From positions 1-60,882 of the forward strand of contig NZ_QJSH01000016.1 of the NCBI RefSeq assembly GCF_003426025.1: DNA of 60,882 bases. Reading direction: 5' to 3'. This document shows, in pieces, positions 1-7,411 of this stretch. Position 1 is the first letter of the stretch, and each line of letters begins with the position of its first letter. The position numbers were made by a program, and so were the translations under genes. The stretch is from Paraliobacillus quinghaiensis. GTDB taxonomy: Bacteria; Bacillota; Bacilli; Bacillales; Amphibacillaceae. Under the pieces are notes generated by a model. The model did not search any database. It worked only from the letters and a program-made list of their open reading frames with translations, and was not told the origin of the DNA.

Positions 1-123
1 CCCTCAAGATGAGACTTCTCATCATTTAGAGTAAGATCCCTCAGAGACGATGAGGTTGATAGGTTCGAGGTGGAAGCGTGGTGACACGTGTAGCTGACGA
101 ATACTAATAGATCGAGGACTTAA
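1..123 (+). rRNA. 23S ribosomal RNA, 3' end (partial)
   Basis: The first ~123 bases match the conserved 3' terminus of bacterial 23S rRNA: the GTGTAGCTGACGAATACTAA segment followed by the GAGGACTTAAC terminus. The rest of the gene lies before the window. A 5S gene follows about 70 bases later on the same strand, as in a normal rrn operon. Confidence 0.93.
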
Positions 124-192
124 CTATAATATTTATGTTGTCTTGTTGTACTTCTTATCTAGTTTTGAAGGTACAAACCTTCAAAAACTTGA

Positions 193-308
193 TTTAGTGA
201 CAATAGCGAAGAGGTCACACCTGTTCCCATGCCGAACACAGTAGTTAAGCTCTTCAGCGCCCATGGTAGTTGGGGCTTTGCCCCTGCGAGAGTAGGACGT
301 CGCTAAGC
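193..308 (+). rRNA. rrf: 5S ribosomal RNA
   Basis: About 116 nt with the usual Bacillaceae 5S layout: a 5' TTTAGTGAC end pairing with the 3' GTCGCTAAG end, the conserved AGCGAAGAGGTCACACC block, the GCCGAACACAGTAGTTAAGC block and the GTAGGACGTCGC 3' arm. It follows the 23S end and is followed by a U-rich hairpin terminator. Its 3' half (from 244) is the first unit of the tandem repeat that continues to about 930. Confidence 0.95.
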
Positions 309-315
309 AACTGCA

Positions 316-350
316 AAACATCTATTACAATTATGTGATAGATGTTTTTT
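316..350 (+). terminator. rho-independent terminator of the rRNA operon
   Basis: Stem ACATCTATTA/TGATAGATGT with a short loop followed by a T run, just 3' of the 5S gene. The same hairpin recurs after each degenerate 5S copy (607-642 and 893-928). Confidence 0.85.
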
Positions 351-380
351 GTGTCTTATCATTTGATAACTATAGATTAG

Positions 381-533
381 CTAAGGCAAGGAAGTTCGAC
401 TAAGATCGCCACGTCGTGTGGCAACGTCGAACTGACCTACATCCTGTAGGCCCCCAGCCGAACGAACACAGTACAGGGAAAGCTACGACAGTAAAACATC
501 GCACGAAGAAAAAGTGTTGTTTGCTTTTTCGAG
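381..533 (+). ncRNA. candidate structured RNA next to 5S (Bacillaceae-1-like), copy 1
   Basis: The element holds several consecutive hairpins: an outer stem GTTCGAC (394-400) with GTCGAAC (426-432) enclosing GCCAC/GTGGC (408-422); CCTAC-ATCCT-GTAGG (436-450), whose loop reads AUCCU; and GAAAAAG/CTTTTTC near 508-531. From memory, the Bacillaceae-1 RNA motif is found beside rRNA operons in this family and has RUCCU terminal loops; location and one loop fit, but a second RUCCU loop was not found, so the family name is tentative. Unit 2 carries another copy. Confidence 0.45.
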
Positions 534-535
534 GA

Positions 536-600
536 GTTAAGCTCTTCAGCGCCCATGGTAGTTGGGGCTTTGCCCCTGCGAGAGTAGGACGTCGCTAAGC
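536..600 (+). pseudogene. 5S rRNA fragment (3' half), copy 2
   Basis: Same sequence as the 3' half of the intact 5S gene, from GTTAAGCTCTTC through GTCGCTAAGC, but preceded by the hairpin element instead of the 5S 5' half. It cannot form the closing 5'/3' stem of 5S and is followed by its own copy of the terminator. Best read as a duplicated fragment. Confidence 0.75.
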
Positions 601-606
601 AACTGT

Positions 607-642
607 AAAACATCTATTACAATTATGTGATAGATGTTTTTT
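607..642 (+). terminator. terminator hairpin, second copy
   Basis: Duplicate of the ACATCTATTA/TGATAGATGT hairpin plus T run, following the second 5S fragment. Confidence 0.7.
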
Positions 643-670
643 GTCTTATCACTTGATAACTAATAGTTAG

Positions 671-823
671 CTAAGGCATGGAAGTTAGGCTAAGGTCGCC
701 ACGTCGCGTGGCAACGTCGAACTGACCTACATCCTGTAGGCCTCCAGCCGAACGAACACAGTACAGGGAAAGCTACGACAGTAAAACATCGCACGAAGAA
801 AAAGTGTTGTTTGCTTTTTCGAG
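671..823 (+). ncRNA. candidate structured RNA next to 5S (Bacillaceae-1-like), copy 2
   Basis: Second copy of the hairpin element. The inner hairpin GCCAC/GTGGC is kept (loop changed from GTCGT to GTCGC), as are the CCTAC-ATCCT-GTAGG hairpin and GAAAAAG/CTTTTTC. The outer stem is damaged: GTTCGAC of copy 1 is GTTAGGC here while its partner GTCGAAC is unchanged, suggesting drift in this copy. Confidence 0.4.
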
Positions 824-825
824 GA

Positions 826-888
826 GTTAAGCTCTTCAGCGCCCATGGTAGGGATCTTTCCCCTGCGAGAGTAAAACGTAGCTAAGCA
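826..888 (+). pseudogene. decayed 5S rRNA fragment, copy 3
   Basis: Third copy of the 5S 3' half with a shortened helix region and several substitutions relative to the intact gene. It is followed by a terminator hairpin (893-928) and the tail of the converging hydrolase gene. Confidence 0.65.
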
Positions 889-892
889 ACAA

Positions 893-928
893 AAAACATC
901 TATCAGAATTATGTGATAGATGTTTTTT
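893..928. terminator. terminator between rRNA repeats and hydrolase gene
   Basis: Stem AACATCTATC/GATAGATGTT flanked by A run on one side and T run on the other, so it can act on both strands; it sits 8 bases from the stop of the converging hydrolase gene. Confidence 0.7.
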
Positions 929-935
929 TGTTTTC

Positions 936-1892
936 TCAATTAATATAGTTTCCAACAAAACTCCAGACTTTACTCCAGTATAATTCTGGGTTAACTTTTT
1001 CAGCTTCACCATGTCCAGCACCTGGAATAATCAGTCTATCTTTTTCAACTTCCGCTGCATGGTATACTTCATCTAACATTTCAAAAGGAACAAAACTATC
1101 AGCTTCTCCGTGAATAAACAACATAGGAGTTGTACTTTTAGCGACCTGATTAATAGCAGATGCTTCATTCAAATCGTAACCTGCTCGTATCTTTGTTACA
1201 GTATTTGCTGCATTCATAACAGGAAACTTTGGCAAATTAAATAAGTCATCTAATTGATAAGTAAATACATCCATAACAGATGTATAGCCACAATCTTCAA
1301 CAATTACTTTAACATTAGGTGGTAATATCTCACCTGATGTCATCATAACAGTTGCACCTCCCATAGAGATACCAAATAATACAATTTCAGCATCTGAATC
1401 TTTTTCTATAATAGAGTCAATCCAAAGAAGCATATCTTTACGATCATCCCAGCCCATTCCAATATAATCTCCTTCACTTTCACCATGTCCACGTAGGTCG
1501 GGTGCTAACACACTGTATCCTTGCTCATAAAAATTGCGAATCCAGCGGGTCATTTGTGTTTTATTAGAAGTATAACCGTGTGCAATAATTGCCCACTTCT
1601 GCTCAGAACTTTCGTTTTCGTATACATCTGCAATTAATGTTAAATTGTCTGAAGAGGTTATGCTTTTCTTTTCAGGTAAGTATATTTCGGAGAATTCAGC
1701 ATCTAATAAATCATTTTTTTCTGTTACAGAAGCAGACACTGCTTCTGACTCAGCTAAGTGTGGATTATCTTGTAAGAAATCTTTCTCTTCATTTGGATTT
1801 AAAGCAAAGTTATAAAAGTAGTTACCTACTAAACCATAGGATATTACTAAAATTAGGATGATAGTAATTAAAATAAAATAACGTTTTTTCAT
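936..1892 (-). CDS. alpha/beta hydrolase, membrane-anchored
   Basis: 318-residue protein with an N-terminal hydrophobic segment (about 5-24) that looks like an uncleaved anchor, so the catalytic domain is probably outside the membrane. The alpha/beta hydrolase signature is complete: HGY oxyanion segment near 105, nucleophile S176 in G-I-S-M-G-G, acid D265 in HGEAD and H294 in GAGHGE. The DLRGHGES motif (132-139) is typical of the serine aminopeptidase/YqkD-like group. The substrate cannot be told. It is single-gene, convergent with the rRNA repeat region. Confidence 0.85.
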   Translation of the reverse strand: MKKRYFILITIILILVISYGLVGNYFYNFALNPNEEKDFLQDNPHLAESEAVSASVTEKNDLLDAEFSEIYLPEKKSITSSDNLTLIADVYENESSEQKWAIIAHGYTSNKTQMTRWIRNFYEQGYSVLAPDLRGHGESEGDYIGMGWDDRKDMLLWIDSIIEKDSDAEIVLFGISMGGATVMMTSGEILPPNVKVIVEDCGYTSVMDVFTYQLDDLFNLPKFPVMNAANTVTKIRAGYDLNEASAINQVAKSTTPMLFIHGEADSFVPFEMLDEVYHAAEVEKDRLIIPGAGHGEAEKVNPELYWSKVWSFVGNYIN

Positions 1893-2044
1893 TTGAAAGC
1901 TCCTTGTTCTTTGATAATGATTTTTTATGAGTAGCGATACATAACTAAATTATTGCAAATTTTTCACTCGAACACATTCTTTGCTTATATATTAATAATA
2001 GCATATTATTGTATTTGACATAATAGAATTGGGAGATGACATCA

Positions 2045-3004
2045 TTGAAAGGTATATTCGAAAGAAAATCATCTGTGATTGCAATTGCGGTATTTTGTTC
2101 TGTGTTATGGGGAAGTGCATTCCCAGTACTTAAGGTAAGCTATGAGGAACTGCAAATGGCTCCGGATGATATTATTGCTAAGGTTGTATTTGCTGGCTTA
2201 CGCTTTTTGCTTGCAGGTGTAATTGTTTTAGCATTCTTAATATTTATAAGTCCAAAAAAGATTTTAGTTACACGTAGGCAATTTATCGTTTTAATTATTC
2301 TTGCCGTTGTCCAAACGTCATTACAATACTTTTTCTTTTATAATGGATTAGCAAAAGTATCTGGCATGCAAGGAGCTATATTAGCATCAAGTGGAACTTT
2401 TTTTACTGTTATTCTAGCACATTACTTTTATAAAAATGATCGCCTAAATTTTAAAAAAACATTTGGACTCGTTGCAGGATTTAGTGGGATTGTAATAGCT
2501 AATTGGGGACAAGAACTTCAACTTAGTTTTGAGTTTACCGGAGAAGGATTTATGATTCTTTCTGGAATTACGAGCGCCATTGCAACAATTATGGCTAAAG
2601 AACTTGCAATTGGCATTCATCCATTTGCGGTAACTGGTTGGCAGTTAAGTATAGGGGCGACTATTATGCTAATTATAGGCATTCCCCAAATTAGTTCAAA
2701 TGCTATTGTCTTCACGCCTTTTGGTTTGGGGTTATTGATTTATTCTGCCTTACTTTCAGCTATAGCTTTTGCCCTGTGGTATTCGTTACTTAAATATAAT
2801 AACGCAGGCGTAATAAGTATGTATAAATTTATTGTTCCGGTTTCTGGTGCAGTATTATCATCTATCTTTATTGCTGGTGAAAACTTAAATCTATTTATTT
2901 TAGCTGCTATTGCTATGGTTGCTATAGGTATTATAGTGGTTAATTATAAAGGAAGAAAAGTGATTTTAACAGAGAAAATTAATGTGAGTAAGAAAATGAG
3001 TTAA
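2045..3004 (+). CDS. DMT-superfamily (EamA) transporter
   Basis: About 319 residues, almost wholly hydrophobic, with ten likely membrane helices arranged as two EamA repeats (roughly 10-145 and 160-300). The GSAFPVLK motif in helix 1 is typical of EamA proteins, which export metabolites or amino acids across the cytoplasmic membrane; the substrate is not predictable. An ATG at 2036 abuts the GGGAG Shine-Dalgarno, so the TTG at 2045 (spacing about 9) is the better start. Divergent from the hydrolase and followed by a bidirectional terminator. Confidence 0.82.
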   Translation: MKGIFERKSSVIAIAVFCSVLWGSAFPVLKVSYEELQMAPDDIIAKVVFAGLRFLLAGVIVLAFLIFISPKKILVTRRQFIVLIILAVVQTSLQYFFFYNGLAKVSGMQGAILASSGTFFTVILAHYFYKNDRLNFKKTFGLVAGFSGIVIANWGQELQLSFEFTGEGFMILSGITSAIATIMAKELAIGIHPFAVTGWQLSIGATIMLIIGIPQISSNAIVFTPFGLGLLIYSALLSAIAFALWYSLLKYNNAGVISMYKFIVPVSGAVLSSIFIAGENLNLFILAAIAMVAIGIIVVNYKGRKVILTEKINVSKKMS

Positions 3005-3045
3005 TAGAAAGATGTAAAAGTTGTAGGTCATTTCAAATAAGATAT

Positions 3046-3080
3046 AAAGAAAACAGCTCGTCAATCAAGCTGTTTTCTTT
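3046..3080. terminator. bidirectional terminator
   Basis: Stem AAAGAAAACAGCT/AGCTGTTTTCTTT between the converging DMT transporter and GGDEF genes; it overlaps the stop codon of the latter. Confidence 0.85.
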
Positions 3081-4221
3081 GTCGTTTTAATGCAATTTTT
3101 TTCTTATACATTCTGGTTTCAGCTATCGTGAAAGTACGTTTAATATCATGTTTTCTATCTGTTTTAACTGCAAAACCAATTGATATACTTGGCTTTTCTG
3201 GTTTAATTTGAGATTTGCTACACATTTCGTTTATAAGCTTGATTTTTTTCTTTGCAACTTTGGCATCAGTGTTTGGTAAAATTATACCGAACTCATCGCC
3301 ACCCCAACGTGAGACAATTCCTTTATCATGCACAACACTTTCAAGGATATTGGCAATTTCAATAAGTAATTCATCTCCGACATTGTGCCCAAGCGTATCA
3401 TTTAATTCCTTCAGGTTATTTGCATCACAAATAATAATCGTTAATGGCAGTCGGCGCTTAATATTTAGCCTTCGTAATTCTTTTTCGAAATACCTTCTAT
3501 TATATAGACCTGTTAAAGAGTCATGATAGCTTAAATAAGTTATTTCATCTTCTTTTTCTTGTATTTTCAAAAAACTCATACGCCAATTTTTAATAGATAT
3601 GTACCATGACAAAATTAACACTATGAGGCTAATAAATACGCTAAATAGTAGAATAGAAGTTAATGTTTCCTCAAAAGCAATTTTCTTACTTGTATAGTTA
3701 TGCATAATAGTAGTAAGTTCTTGTGTAGTTTGGCTTAATTCTAATTGTGTTTTTGTATAAGCCCATCCAGAAACAAGTTTAAATGCTTCATCTTGTTCAC
3801 CATGACTAATCAGTTTAAATGTTTGCTCTTCAATAGCACTAATTTCTCCTAAGTGCATTTTAAGTTCGTTTGTTTTCGTTGTGACTTCCTTTAGGTTAAT
3901 CAATTCCGATATATTATTAATAACATTATTTAAATGAGGTATTGTATCATTATAAGAGTCTTGCCATCGTAAGTCACCAGTGGCAGCAGCCATCCGTACG
4001 GCCATTTCTAATTCATTAGTATATAATAAAATTTTACCTGAGTTATTTTCAAGTACTAAGCTTTTGTTCTCAAAAAAATTTAACGTGCGAGAAGAATGGA
4101 CCGTGCTCCAAACAAGGAGTAGCATAAGGAAAATAGTAACACCAACAGATATAATAAACCACTTATTAGATAAATTCTTTTTTACTACTGTGCTAGTGGT
4201 GTTTTTAATTCTAGTATTCAT
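3061..4221 (-). CDS. membrane GGDEF protein (probable diguanylate cyclase)
   Basis: About 386 residues. Two membrane helices (about 21-41 and 188-210) bracket an extracytoplasmic, mostly helical sensor region of ~145 residues. The C-terminal GGDEF domain (from ~225) has YHDSLTGLYNRR and an intact RWGGDEFG motif (GGDEF near 307-311), so it should make cyclic di-GMP. The residues five positions upstream are HDKG rather than RxxD, so the usual product-inhibition I-site is missing. The start is taken at ATG 4221 because the TTG at 4233 directly touches the AAGGAG ribosome-binding site. No EAL or PilZ partner is in the window. Confidence 0.85.
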   Translation of the reverse strand: MNTRIKNTTSTVVKKNLSNKWFIISVGVTIFLMLLLVWSTVHSSRTLNFFENKSLVLENNSGKILLYTNELEMAVRMAAATGDLRWQDSYNDTIPHLNNVINNISELINLKEVTTKTNELKMHLGEISAIEEQTFKLISHGEQDEAFKLVSGWAYTKTQLELSQTTQELTTIMHNYTSKKIAFEETLTSILLFSVFISLIVLILSWYISIKNWRMSFLKIQEKEDEITYLSYHDSLTGLYNRRYFEKELRRLNIKRRLPLTIIICDANNLKELNDTLGHNVGDELLIEIANILESVVHDKGIVSRWGGDEFGIILPNTDAKVAKKKIKLINEMCSKSQIKPEKPSISIGFAVKTDRKHDIKRTFTIAETRMYKKKIALKRQRKQLD

Positions 4222-4301
4222 ATTGCTTTTCAACTCCTTGCAACATCGTTTGATGTAATTACTGAAGTGTGTTTTTATAACGAAATATCACACTAGTTGG
4301 A

Positions 4302-5216
4302 TTAATTTAACCAGCTATCGACAATATCCTTATTTTCTTTTACCCATTGCTCTGCAGCTGCTTCCGGGTTATTATCTTTCTCCGTCCACAACATGACCTT
4401 CTCCATATCATTTGCTGACCAATAGAATTGATCAAGAAAACGATAAACTTCAGGCTTATCTTGCTCTAAGCCTTTTCGAACTATTGTACTAATGTGTTCT
4501 TTTTCTCCATATATTCCTTTTGTATCTTTAAGATATTTTAAGTCCCAACGAGCAAATTTCCAATGTGGATTCCAACCTGTAACAACGATCCATCGCTTTT
4601 CTTCTATAGCATTTTTGAGTGTTTGTGTCATTGTAGAATCACTTCCACTAACAAGTACAAAATCATCTAGTCTGTATTCGTCAATTACCTGATTTGTTTT
4701 TGTCATGACACCTGCACCAGGATCAATTCCAATAATTTTTTTGTTTAATTCTTCCGTGTATTGATTTAATTCTTCAATCGATTCAATGGGTAAGTAATCG
4801 GGAACTGCAAGACCCATCACCGCGCCGTCCAAATTGGGACCAAGATTTTCTACATTTTCTTTATGTTCTTCATAGTATGCTTTATGTAAGGAGGGCATCC
4901 ATGCTGCTACCATTGCATCCTGATCTCCAGATGCAACAGCTTCCCACATCGCAATTGTTGATACGGGTAGAAGTTCAGTTTGATACCCTAATCTGTCTTC
5001 AATGACTGTTTTCACTACATGAGCGCTAGCAACTTCAGAAGCCCATTCCACATATACAATTTTTACAATCTCATTCTCATGATTTGAATCATTTGAATTG
5101 TCATTCTGTGTATCATTCTCTAGTGAGCAAGCACTTAGAATTAAGAGTATAACTAAAGTAATCACTGAAATAGCTAATATGTAATTTGATGCTTTAAATG
5201 TTGAGTAATTTATAAT
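4302..5216 (-). CDS. glycine betaine/proline-type substrate-binding lipoprotein (OpuAC family)
   Basis: A signal peptide ending in LILSAC (lipobox cysteine about residue 30) is followed by an OpuAC-like binding domain with VYVEWASEVASAHVVK and AAWMPSLH segments and several Trp residues as expected for a quaternary-amine cage. It should be tethered to the outer face of the membrane and deliver an osmoprotectant to an ABC permease, but no permease or ATPase gene is next to it. The only ATG (5249) has no ribosome-binding site; a strong GGGGGA lies just before an in-frame ATT at 5216, which I take as the start. That start is inferred. Confidence 0.78.
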   Translation of the reverse strand: MINYSTFKASNYILAISVITLVILLILSACSLENDTQNDNSNDSNHENEIVKIVYVEWASEVASAHVVKTVIEDRLGYQTELLPVSTIAMWEAVASGDQDAMVAAWMPSLHKAYYEEHKENVENLGPNLDGAVMGLAVPDYLPIESIEELNQYTEELNKKIIGIDPGAGVMTKTNQVIDEYRLDDFVLVSGSDSTMTQTLKNAIEEKRWIVVTGWNPHWKFARWDLKYLKDTKGIYGEKEHISTIVRKGLEQDKPEVYRFLDQFYWSANDMEKVMLWTEKDNNPEAAAEQWVKENKDIVDSWLN

Positions 5217-5432
5217 GGTCTTCCCCCTAAATTCTGTGACTAAAGTCATAGATAGACTTTAATAGTATAGTAAAAGATAAACCTACTAGTCAAATGAAGA
5301 AGAGAGGTCTTAGATTGAGTTTTCTTTCTCATTTTGATGAAAAAGTTTTGAATTTTATGAGCTAAAGCTGTATTTAAGGATTATTCGATGGTATGTGCAG
5401 AAATACGAGGAACTCTTTGTTGTTTCTATATA

Positions 5433-5468
5433 AAATATCAGGAATTGCAATAGACAATCCCTGATATG
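5433..5468 (-). terminator. terminator of the sodium symporter operon
   Basis: Stem ATATCAGGGATTG/CAATTCCTGATAT (one mismatch) directly after the symporter stop, followed on the minus strand by a T-rich tract. Confidence 0.75.
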
Positions 5469-5476
5469 TATTATCA

Positions 5477-6970
5477 TTATTTCAATTTAGTTGATTTTTT
5501 CTTTTTTAGAGTCGCCATTTCAGTCTTTATATAAGTTAAGAACTCCTCCGCTTTTTTCTCAGGCGCTTTAGTGAGTAGGCTCACAGTAATGAATAAGAGA
5601 GTAGACACAAGGATTCCCCATATACCTGATGCAAGTCCAAGAGGCTTCGTTTGAGTAAACTCTAAAAAGATTACCATGATACCACTAACAATTACACTGA
5701 TTAATACACCTAGTGCCGTACCTCTTTTCCAAAAGAATGCACCAATAATAGCAGGCACAGCTACAATTAATCCAGCAGAAGCAGAAACAGATAATACTGC
5801 AATTAAATCAAGCTGTAACTGAGCAAATAGATAAGCCAAAATCGCAATGACCGGAATTACAATTTTACCTACAATAAGCTGTTTTTGCTCATTAGATTCT
5901 TTTTTGATATTTCCATAAACATCCCTTGCAAACAAAGATGATAATGTAAGAAGAATGGAATCGATTGTTGAGACAGCTGCAGCCATAATACCAACCATTA
6001 CAATTGCACCTAATACAGGTGGTACCAAATCAGAAGACAACAACTTTGGCGTTGCAAGGTCTGCATTTGCTAGGTCAGGAAACATAATCGATGCAGAAAA
6101 TCCCCAAACTACTGATACGATCGTATAGATAAATCCAAAAACTAAGAATCCCATTAACATTTGTCTTAAACTTTTCAATGATGCTGGCATAAATAATCGC
6201 TGACTTACTTGTGGATTTGAAATGCTAAAGAAAAACCATGGAATCGTTAATCCTAGAAATGTTGTAAAGCTGAAGAACCCGGTTCCTGGAACTGTTAAAG
6301 ATTTAGGTTGATTCGTCTCGAGAGAACCAAAAAATTCACCTAGTCCACCTAAACCATTAATGATGAAAATTACAACAAGTGTTGATGTTATCAACATAAT
6401 AAGAGATTGTAACGAGTCAGTCCATGCAACAGATCTCATTCCTGCGATGTAAGAAAATACAATAGCAAGTACAGTTGCGATAATAACCCCAGTTGTAAAA
6501 GGGATAGCGTCATTAGTCACGCCTTGCAATAGATATCCAACACCAGCTAGTTGTACTGCGCTGTATGGAATTAGAAATAAACAGCTTGAAATTGCTACTA
6601 CTGATGCTACTAATTTATTATTGTACCTATCTCCCAACATCTCGGAGGGTGTGACATAGCCATATTTCTTTCCTACTAACCAAAATCTTGGGCCAAAGAA
6701 AGCAACTAAAGATACACCCATAAAATAAATGATTTCAAAGCCAAGTGCTCCTACACCACCATTGTATGCTAAACCGGCCAAACCAACTAACATAAAAGCA
6801 CTGTATGTAGTTGCACTATAACTTAATGCTGATACAAATCCATTTAACTTTCTGTCACCAAGAAAATAGCTTGCCATATTTGTTTGTTTGCCACTTCTTG
6901 ATAAATAAGCAATAACTAATGCGATAATGACATATATCGCAATGATCCACCACACAATTTGTGTGCTCAT
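5477..6970 (-). CDS. sodium:solute symporter (SSS family)
   Basis: About 497 residues with about 13 membrane helices. SSS-family features include SYSATTYSAFMLVGLAG near the N terminus and the ITSTLVV/ISNPQVSQRLFMP region of helices 6-8. It should couple solute entry (for example acetate, proline, pantothenate or another carboxylate/amino acid) to sodium. ATG at 6970 is preceded by GGGGAG at good spacing; a TTG start 15 bases earlier would fall inside the preceding gene. It forms a two-gene unit with the 60-residue membrane protein whose stop lies 2 bases upstream. Confidence 0.85.
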   Translation of the reverse strand: MSTQIVWWIIAIYVIIALVIAYLSRSGKQTNMASYFLGDRKLNGFVSALSYSATTYSAFMLVGLAGLAYNGGVGALGFEIIYFMGVSLVAFFGPRFWLVGKKYGYVTPSEMLGDRYNNKLVASVVAISSCLFLIPYSAVQLAGVGYLLQGVTNDAIPFTTGVIIATVLAIVFSYIAGMRSVAWTDSLQSLIMLITSTLVVIFIINGLGGLGEFFGSLETNQPKSLTVPGTGFFSFTTFLGLTIPWFFFSISNPQVSQRLFMPASLKSLRQMLMGFLVFGFIYTIVSVVWGFSASIMFPDLANADLATPKLLSSDLVPPVLGAIVMVGIMAAAVSTIDSILLTLSSLFARDVYGNIKKESNEQKQLIVGKIVIPVIAILAYLFAQLQLDLIAVLSVSASAGLIVAVPAIIGAFFWKRGTALGVLISVIVSGIMVIFLEFTQTKPLGLASGIWGILVSTLLFITVSLLTKAPEKKAEEFLTYIKTEMATLKKKKSTKLK

Positions 6971-6972
6971 AT

Positions 6973-7155
6973 TTATTCTCCCCAATCCCTAGTTAAAAAA
7001 TAATTAATGACAATAATGACGAGTGCAAGTAGAGACCAAAATAAAAAACTCCCATACCATGCTGCAACATTTGTAAGTAAAGTGTACGGTATAATATAGG
7101 CTAATAAAATAACAATAATAATAAACGATCCATACTTCAATTCTTTAGTTGTCAA
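6973..7155 (-). CDS. small membrane partner of the SSS symporter
   Basis: 60 residues, two hydrophobic segments (about 8-28 and 34-53), ending in TRDWGE. Start is TTG at 7155, supported by a GGAGGTG ribosome-binding site 6 bases upstream. It ends 2 bases before the symporter start, so the two are co-translated. Small two-helix proteins (YhdT/DUF3311-like) are commonly encoded just before SSS transporters such as PanF; the name of the family here is inference from size, topology and position. Confidence 0.7.
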   Translation of the reverse strand: MTTKELKYGSFIIIVILLAYIIPYTLLTNVAAWYGSFLFWSLLALVIIVINYFLTRDWGE

Positions 7156-7366
7156 AAGATCACCTCCATGTTTATTTTTTGTTAAGAATTAATTCATATA
7201 CATAATGTCTTTGTCTGTATTCTTCTTTTGCGAAGAGCACAACTTTATTATACACAAAAACAATTACATGTAAAGACACCTGTGTATACAAAAAAGTTGA
7301 TAGAAACATGTAAACGTGCAATTAAATAGTATCTATGTAGGCGGAATATATTTTTAACCAAAAAAA

Positions 7367-7390
7367 CCGTTGTACAGTAGATACAACGGT
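7367..7390 (-). terminator. terminator of the DUF2207 gene
   Basis: Perfect 9-bp stem ACCGTTGTA/TACAACGGT; on the minus strand it is followed by a run of T. Confidence 0.75.
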
Positions 7391-7411
7391 AATGTAAAAT
7401 ATAAAATTGCT

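Larger units (their letters stand above)
244..930 (+). repeat. ~291-bp tandem repeat: 5S 3' half + terminator + hairpin element
   Basis: The 12-mer GTTAAGCTCTTC starts at 244, 536 and 826, giving unit lengths of 292 and 290. Each unit carries the 3' half of 5S rRNA, the ACATCTAT terminator hairpin, and (units 1 and 2) a ~150-base hairpin-rich element that takes the place of the 5' half of the next 5S. Units 1 and 2 are nearly identical. The third 5S half is decayed: the GTAGTTGGGGCTTTG part is shortened to GTAGGGATCTTT, and GTAGGACGTCGC becomes GTAAAACGTAGC. It looks like duplication by unequal exchange downstream of an rrn operon, with the last copy drifting. Confidence 0.85.

Noticed and set aside
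416-598. 60-codon frame across the 5S repeat region
   Set aside because: Runs through the hairpin element and 5S fragment; no ribosome-binding site and the sequence is explained by RNA-type repeats.
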